Part shown: positions 7,262 to 10,880 of the stretch, piece after piece | Numbering within the stretch: position 1 is the first letter of the stretch | Layout of the letters: each line of letters begins with the position of its first letter | Origin: Calditrichia bacterium | GTDB lineage: Bacteria; Calditrichota; Calditrichia; Calditrichales; Calditrichaceae | NCBI GenBank assembly: GCA_027039465.1 | Contig: JALWEA010000320.1 | Span: forward strand, 1-10,880 | Direction: 5' to 3' | DNA length: 10,880 nt | The notes under the pieces: generated by a model | The model's database searches: none | Told to the model about the DNA's origin: nothing | Seen by the model: the letters and a program-made list of their open reading frames with translations, nothing else | Position numbers and translations under genes: made by a program

Positions 7262-7852
7262 ATGGATTTCCCTAACCGAACCATATTGGTTGTTGATGAT
7301 GATCCGGCCATTCTTGAAATGATTTCCGACGGTTTGATCGACAACCGGTTTGAGGTGATTACAGCAAGTACACCTGACGAAGTTCCGGAAAAAATTAGGA
7401 ACAAGAATATCGCGTTTGCGCTTTTGGATTTTGATTTGGGATATCAGAAAAAAAACGGAATCCAATTGGGCATTGAGCTTTCGGATGAGATTAAAGATTT
7501 GATTGTGGTTATTATGACGGGTTATCACAATATCAAATATGCCTTGGAAGCCATGCGCAGCTACAGGTTCCATTATATGATTAAACCTTTCCGTATTGAT
7601 CAAATTATTTCCCTTTTTGAACGGGCCATTCATGAATTGGAACTGCGTAAAGAAAATGAGTTGCTAAAAAAACAAATTTCAAATTTAAAGAAAGAAATAG
7701 AAGAATTACGAGCCCTTTTAAAAGATATTCGTCCCCAGGAAGCAAGCCTTAGTGTGGCGGCCAAAGAGCGTGAATTACGTAATAAAATCAAAAGTCAAAA
7801 AGCCTTAAATTCTTACCAGCGCCACAAAGATTCGCCTTCCGCCAAGGATTAA
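7262..7852 (+). CDS. Receiver domain protein with C-terminal coiled coil
   Basis: A 196-residue response regulator with no DNA-binding or enzymatic output. The receiver (about 5-120) has D12-D14, phosphoacceptor D56 in ALLDFDLG, T86 in VIMTGYH, Y105 and K108 in YMIKPF, so it should be phosphorylatable. The usual M-P after the phosphoacceptor is replaced by the longer loop DLGYQKKNG. Residues about 120-158 form a heptad-rich coiled coil (ELELRKENELLKKQISNLKK), then a basic, probably disordered tail rich in Lys, Arg and Ser. The receiver may control dimerisation or partner binding by the coiled coil. AAGGA (7251-7255) lies six bases before the ATG. It follows the GAF protein by 94 bases and is the last gene before the terminator at 7984. 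Confidence 0.88.
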   Translation: MDFPNRTILVVDDDPAILEMISDGLIDNRFEVITASTPDEVPEKIRNKNIAFALLDFDLGYQKKNGIQLGIELSDEIKDLIVVIMTGYHNIKYALEAMRSYRFHYMIKPFRIDQIISLFERAIHELELRKENELLKKQISNLKKEIEELRALLKDIRPQEASLSVAAKERELRNKIKSQKALNSYQRHKDSPSAKD

Positions 7853-7911
7853 AGAGTATTCCAAAATAACCGAACATAGAGCCACCGAGAAATATCAGAC
7901 GAAATATCGAT

Positions 7912-7948
7912 TGAATTCGTTTATATGGACATTGTTTTTACGAATTCA
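7912..7948. repeat. 9-bp perfect inverted repeat
   Basis: TGAATTCGT (7912-7920) and ACGAATTCA (7940-7948) are exact reverse complements separated by 19 bases, so the arm centres are about 28 bases apart. It lies between the last upstream gene and the terminator, and far upstream of the activator gene. It could be a dimeric regulator site or a weak RNA hairpin. Each arm contains a GAATTC palindrome, so chance is not excluded. Confidence 0.5.
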
Positions 7949-7983
7949 TCCGGTTTTGTGCGGATTGGTATTCGGCGAAAGAT

Positions 7984-8010
7984 TCCGGTCGATGGTCGGA
8001 TTTTTTTATT
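7984..8010 (+). terminator. Rho-independent terminator after the receiver/coiled-coil gene
   Basis: TCCGGTC (7984-7990) pairs with GGTCGGA (7994-8000) over seven base pairs, two of them G-T, closing a GAT loop. It is followed at once by seven T residues (8001-8007). Bases A and G upstream can also pair with the T-run, as is common for terminators. It lies about 130 bases after the last upstream stop codon and should end the transcript that includes cheY to the receiver/coiled-coil gene. Confidence 0.75.
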
Positions 8011-8030
8011 AAGTTTGCTTAGACCTTTTG

Positions 8031-8058
8031 TTGCTTGAATATTAGCCGATTATATGAT
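8031..8058 (+). promoter_or_regulatory. Possible sigma-70 promoter for the sigma-54 activator gene
   Basis: TTGCTT (8031-8036) and TATGAT (8053-8058) sit 16 bases apart, just after the terminator and about 100 bases before the next start codon. The overlapping GCCGATTA (8045-8052) resembles a sigma-28 -10 element, but no TAAA-type -35 lies at the right distance. Assigned on sequence and position only. Confidence 0.35.
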
Positions 8059-8165
8059 CGAACAGTTTAATGCAGAACAGTAAAAGGTTCCTGTTGTTTG
8101 TGTTGGAATTGAAATGCAAATGGAAACTGAAATGCTCAAAAAAGTAAAATATGAGAACGGAGCTT

Positions 8166-9539
8166 ATGGAAAAGCATGAAATTTTAGTCGTGGATGACGA
8201 TCAACATCTGCGCATGGTTTTAAACCAAACATTGGAAGCGAGCGGATATCAGGTTTTGGTAGCGGAATCCGGAGAAGAGGCGTTATCAATTCTCAAAGAG
8301 CATCCGGTGGAGTTGATAATAACGGACTTAATGATGCCGGGTATAAAGGGCATTGAATTGGTCGGCAAAGCAAGAGAACAATACCCGGATCTCGGCGCCA
8401 TTGTAATAACGGCATACGGAACCATCGAACGGGCGGTGGAAGCAATGCAGAACGGCGCCTTTGATTTTATTACCAAACCGTTTTCCATCAGTCAAATCGA
8501 ATCGCGTGTTCAACGCTATTTTGAATACCAAAAGTTGCGTTTGGAAAATCAAACCTTAAAACGTAAAATCCAAAATTACCAAATCGAAACGCAAATAATC
8601 GGTGAGAGCCCGGCCATAAAAGAAGTCATCAATTACATCGATATCGTGGCCAAAAGCGATGCAACGGTTTTCATTCGTGGTGAAAGCGGAACAGGTAAAG
8701 AATTGGTGGCCCAGGCCATTCACGATCGCTCGGATCGGGCGGATAAGCCTTTCCGTAAAATCAACTGTGCCGCCGTTCCCGAAACGCTTTTTGAGAGCAC
8801 GCTTTTCGGACACGAGAAAGGATCGTTTAGCGGAGCGTACCGCCAACAGAAAGGAATTTTCGAAGAAAGCAACGAGGGTACGATTCTCTTGGATGAAATA
8901 AGTGAAATTCCTTATGCCTTGCAAGCCAAACTTTTACGCGTTTTGCAGGAGATGAAAGTGACGCGTGTCGGCAGTACTACGGAAATTCCGATTGACGTAC
9001 GTATTATAGCCACTACCAATCGGGATGTTGACGAGCTGATCAATTCTTCGAAATTCAGGGAGGACTTGTTTTTCAGACTCAATGTATTTCCCATAACCAT
9101 TCCGCCATTGCGTAAGCGGAAGGAAGATATTCCTTTGTTAATTGATCATTTTATTGAAGCGTTCAAACCCAAATATCATTATGATAAAAAAGTGATTGCG
9201 CCGAGTCTGATGCAAAAAATTCTCAATTATGATTGGCCGGGTAATGTACGCCAGTTAAAACACATGATTGAACGTGCCTTGTTGTTTTCCGGCAAGGAAG
9301 AGATGATTACCGAAAAACATTTTCGTTTTGAAGAAGAAGGCAATCGGAACGGCAATAAAACATCGGCCATTCCGGATGAAGTTATTCCCTTGGCCGAAAT
9401 GGAGCGTCGCATGATTTTGGCAGCGTTAAAGCAGACCAACAATCATCGTACCAAAGCCGCCGAATTATTAGGTATTACGGTACGCACGTTAAGGAATAAA
9501 TTAAATGAATATGAACAAAAAGGCTTATTGGAAGGATAA
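8166..9539 (+). CDS. NtrC-family sigma-54-dependent response regulator (FlrC/FleR-like)
   Basis: A 457-residue transcription activator with the full NtrC layout. The receiver domain (1-115) has phosphoacceptor D54 in ITDLMMPG and the FITKPF lysine. A coiled linker (about 120-143) precedes the AAA+ domain (about 144-372) with Walker A GESGTGKE (172-179), Walker B TILLDEI (239-245) and the DVRIIATTNRD and FREDLFFRLNVFPI blocks. A Fis-type helix-turn-helix ends the protein (RTKAAELLGITVRTLRNKL). The sigma-54 contact loop reads GSFSGA (219-224) where GAFTGA is usual. ATG 8166 is preferred over ATG 8151 because GGAG precedes it at 8159-8162, though the spacing is short. In flagellated bacteria such regulators often drive class III flagellar genes; that role is inferred from the neighbours. 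No partner kinase gene is in the window. Confidence 0.93.
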   Translation: MEKHEILVVDDDQHLRMVLNQTLEASGYQVLVAESGEEALSILKEHPVELIITDLMMPGIKGIELVGKAREQYPDLGAIVITAYGTIERAVEAMQNGAFDFITKPFSISQIESRVQRYFEYQKLRLENQTLKRKIQNYQIETQIIGESPAIKEVINYIDIVAKSDATVFIRGESGTGKELVAQAIHDRSDRADKPFRKINCAAVPETLFESTLFGHEKGSFSGAYRQQKGIFEESNEGTILLDEISEIPYALQAKLLRVLQEMKVTRVGSTTEIPIDVRIIATTNRDVDELINSSKFREDLFFRLNVFPITIPPLRKRKEDIPLLIDHFIEAFKPKYHYDKKVIAPSLMQKILNYDWPGNVRQLKHMIERALLFSGKEEMITEKHFRFEEEGNRNGNKTSAIPDEVIPLAEMERRMILAALKQTNNHRTKAAELLGITVRTLRNKLNEYEQKGLLEG

Positions 9540-10880
9540 TGGCAATGGAACGCATTGAAAACGTCCCGTCAGGACAATATTTTGTGAGTAAAATTGACAA
9601 TGTAATAGCGCAGGCCTTTTTGGGCTCTTGCGTAGGGTTGGTAATTTTTGATAAAGAAAATGAAGTCGGTGGGTTGTACCACATTTTATTACCCGAACCT
9701 TCCGCTTCTTATGAAGAAGACTTTGCTGAAAAGTATGCCAAAACCGGATTACCCTTATTTTTTACGGAACTTGAACAATTAGGCGCTAAAAAAGAAAATA
9801 TGAAAGCGGTGGTTGTGGGCGGTGCATTAATGGGCGATGTTACCAATCTTGACCTTCAGTTGGATATCGGCGGGCGGACGTCGGATGTGGTTTTAAAGTA
9901 TTTGGAAGAAAATAAAATAGAAACGATTCGGACGGAAACAGGCGGGTATTTTGGCTATAAATTAAGTTTTAATTTTAATACCTTTGAATTTCAAATCGAA
10001 ATGATCGGCAGCGATCAGGCCGAATTTCATAAGCCGACTTCCATTGTGCCGTTGGAAAGTATCGATAAAGTCATCCAGCGCATTAAACCCATCCCGCAAA
10101 TTGCTTTAAAAGTGATTCGCATGATCCATACCGATGATGTTTCCATGCGCGTGATCGGTAAGGAAATTCGTCAGGATCAGGTATTAACGGCTAAAATTAT
10201 TCAATTGAGTAATTCGGCTTTTGTTAATCCGCGTTCGCGTATTCAGACCATTGATCAGGCCTTGGTAATGTTGGGTGAGCGGCGCATATTACTTTTAACG
10301 CTCTCCATTTTTACGGAATGGTATTACAAGGAAGCTGACAACGGGTATTCATTGTGCAAGGGAGGTTTGTTCCAGCATGCATTGGCCACGGCTTTGGCGG
10401 CTCAGGAAATCGCTAAAATAACCCGGCGCATTGAACCGGAATTGGGCTACACCGCCGGTTTGTTGCATGACATTGGTAAAATCGTCTTGGATCAATGGGT
10501 CGATCGACAGTATCCGTTATTTTATCGCCATTTGTACAGCGACGAGAATTTAACCCTGAGCCAGGTGGAGCAAAAAATGTTCAATATTGATCATACCCAG
10601 GCCGGTGCCAAATTAGCCAAATCGTGGGAATTGCCGGAAAACCTGGCATTGGTTATTGAACATCATCATAATCTGGAAAAATTTAACGAAAATCCCGACC
10701 TGTTACATATCATCAATTTTGCCAATTTATTGGTCAGCTATTTTAAAACCGGATTGGTGGTCAACAAATTCGACGAACGGAATTTGGCCGCTTCGGTGCA
10801 ATACTTAAAACTGACTCCGGATCAGATTATTCAGGTGGTTGAACGCGTTCCGTTTAATAATTTGAATACCTTTGGCTCTT
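9539..10880 (+). CDS. CheD-HDOD fusion protein (3' end outside window)
   Basis: The frame is open from 9539 to the window end, 447 complete codons, with no stop. Residues about 5-160 are a CheD domain: LGSCVGLVIFD with C31, YHILLPEP with H48 (the normal 17 residues later), GGALMGDV, LDIGGRTSDVV and TETGGYFGYKLSF. The threonine six residues before the cysteine is Q25, so deamidase activity is uncertain. Residues about 175-400 are an HDOD domain: IKPIPQIALKVIRMI, LTAKIIQLSNSAF, IDQALVMLGERRILLLTLSIF and AGLLHDIGKIVL (H310, D311). HDOD domains are signalling modules usually without proven catalysis. ATG 9539 overlaps the previous TAA by one base (TAATG), indicating coupling; ATG 9545 has better spacing from AAGGA and is a fair alternative. 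Confidence 0.9.
   Translation, partial: MAMERIENVPSGQYFVSKIDNVIAQAFLGSCVGLVIFDKENEVGGLYHILLPEPSASYEEDFAEKYAKTGLPLFFTELEQLGAKKENMKAVVVGGALMGDVTNLDLQLDIGGRTSDVVLKYLEENKIETIRTETGGYFGYKLSFNFNTFEFQIEMIGSDQAEFHKPTSIVPLESIDKVIQRIKPIPQIALKVIRMIHTDDVSMRVIGKEIRQDQVLTAKIIQLSNSAFVNPRSRIQTIDQALVMLGERRILLLTLSIFTEWYYKEADNGYSLCKGGLFQHALATALAAQEIAKITRRIEPELGYTAGLLHDIGKIVLDQWVDRQYPLFYRHLYSDENLTLSQVEQKMFNIDHTQAGAKLAKSWELPENLALVIEHHHNLEKFNENPDLLHIINFANLLVSYFKTGLVVNKFDERNLAASVQYLKLTPDQIIQVVERVPFNNLNTFGS

Larger units (their letters stand above)
7853..8165 (+). other. Intergenic control region with terminator and possible promoter
   Basis: This 313-base gap holds no credible gene; the longest forward ORF (37 codons from 7925) has no ribosome binding site and runs through the terminator. 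In order it contains a 9-bp inverted repeat (7912-7948), a second weak hairpin ATCCG/CGGAT (7948-7965), an intrinsic terminator (7984-8010) and a sigma-70-like promoter (8031-8058). The arrangement reads as the end of the upstream unit followed by an independent start for the sigma-54 activator gene. No clear sigma-54 or sigma-28 promoter is seen. Confidence 0.6.

Noticed and set aside
7925..8038. 37-codon forward ORF in the 7853-8165 gap
   Set aside because: It has no ribosome binding site, no recognisable protein and passes through the terminator hairpin.
8103..8118. Sigma-54-like TGGAATTGAAATGC upstream of the activator gene
   Set aside because: The GG-to-GC spacing is nine rather than ten bases and the -24 block is poor.
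8114..8179. 21-codon ORF overlapping the start of the activator gene, a possible leader peptide
   Set aside because: Its ribosome binding site is weak and nothing in the peptide suggests attenuation; chance overlap is more likely.
8556..8924. Reverse-strand ORF of 122 codons inside the activator gene
   Set aside because: It is antisense to the well-conserved AAA+ domain and resembles no protein; the same holds for the other long reverse ORFs.
1..10880. CRISPR arrays, insertion sequences, tRNA or rRNA genes
   Set aside because: No spaced repeats, transposase genes, terminal inverted repeats or RNA-gene-like stretches were seen; the window is densely coding on one strand.

Overview
This window is part of a chemotaxis and flagellar-control locus, with every gene on the + strand. 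It carries all the usual non-kinase parts of chemotaxis adaptation and signal termination: CheR, CheB, CheD, a CheX-like phosphatase, CheY and CheZ. It also has a FapA/DUF342 protein, two further receiver proteins, an NtrC-family sigma-54 activator and a CheD-HDOD fusion. No CheA, CheW, chemoreceptor or other histidine kinase is visible. The five receiver domains must therefore be phosphorylated by kinases encoded elsewhere, probably just upstream of cheR.

The organism is a motile Gram-negative-type bacterium with moderate GC, roughly 40-45% by eye. Having CheD, a CheX-like protein and CheZ together, with FapA and an NtrC-type regulator, fits neither Enterobacteria nor Firmicutes. I suspect a deep-branching lineage such as the Calditrichota/FCB side or a deltaproteobacterial-type group, but this is a guess from gene content.

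Layout. Positions 1-2250 hold cheR (5' end outside the window), cheB and cheD, joined by 4- and 13-base overlaps. Positions 2269-3144 hold a single-domain receiver and the CheX-like phosphatase. A gap of about 220 bp follows, then a compact run from 3369 to 7167: cheY, cheZ, a 99-residue CxC protein, fapA and a GAF protein whose C-terminus looks like a degenerate GGDEF domain. A receiver/coiled-coil protein (7262-7852) follows after 94 bp. The 313 bp stretch from 7853 to 8165 holds a 9-bp inverted repeat, a convincing intrinsic terminator (7984-8010) and a possible sigma-70 promoter. This is the clearest transcription-unit boundary in the window. After it come the sigma-54 activator gene (8166-9539) and, through a TAATG junction, the CheD-HDOD fusion gene that runs off the right edge.

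How they work together. CheR, CheB and CheD modify receptors (methylation, demethylation, deamidation). CheY would carry the signal to the motor, and CheZ plus the CheX-like protein could both remove its phosphate. FapA and the sigma-54 activator point to control of flagellar assembly. The most unusual items are the CheD-HDOD fusion with a changed putative catalytic residue, the sigma-54 activator with GSFSGA in place of GAFTGA, the GAF protein with a decayed GGDEF-like domain, and the presence of two CheY-P phosphatase families in one locus.
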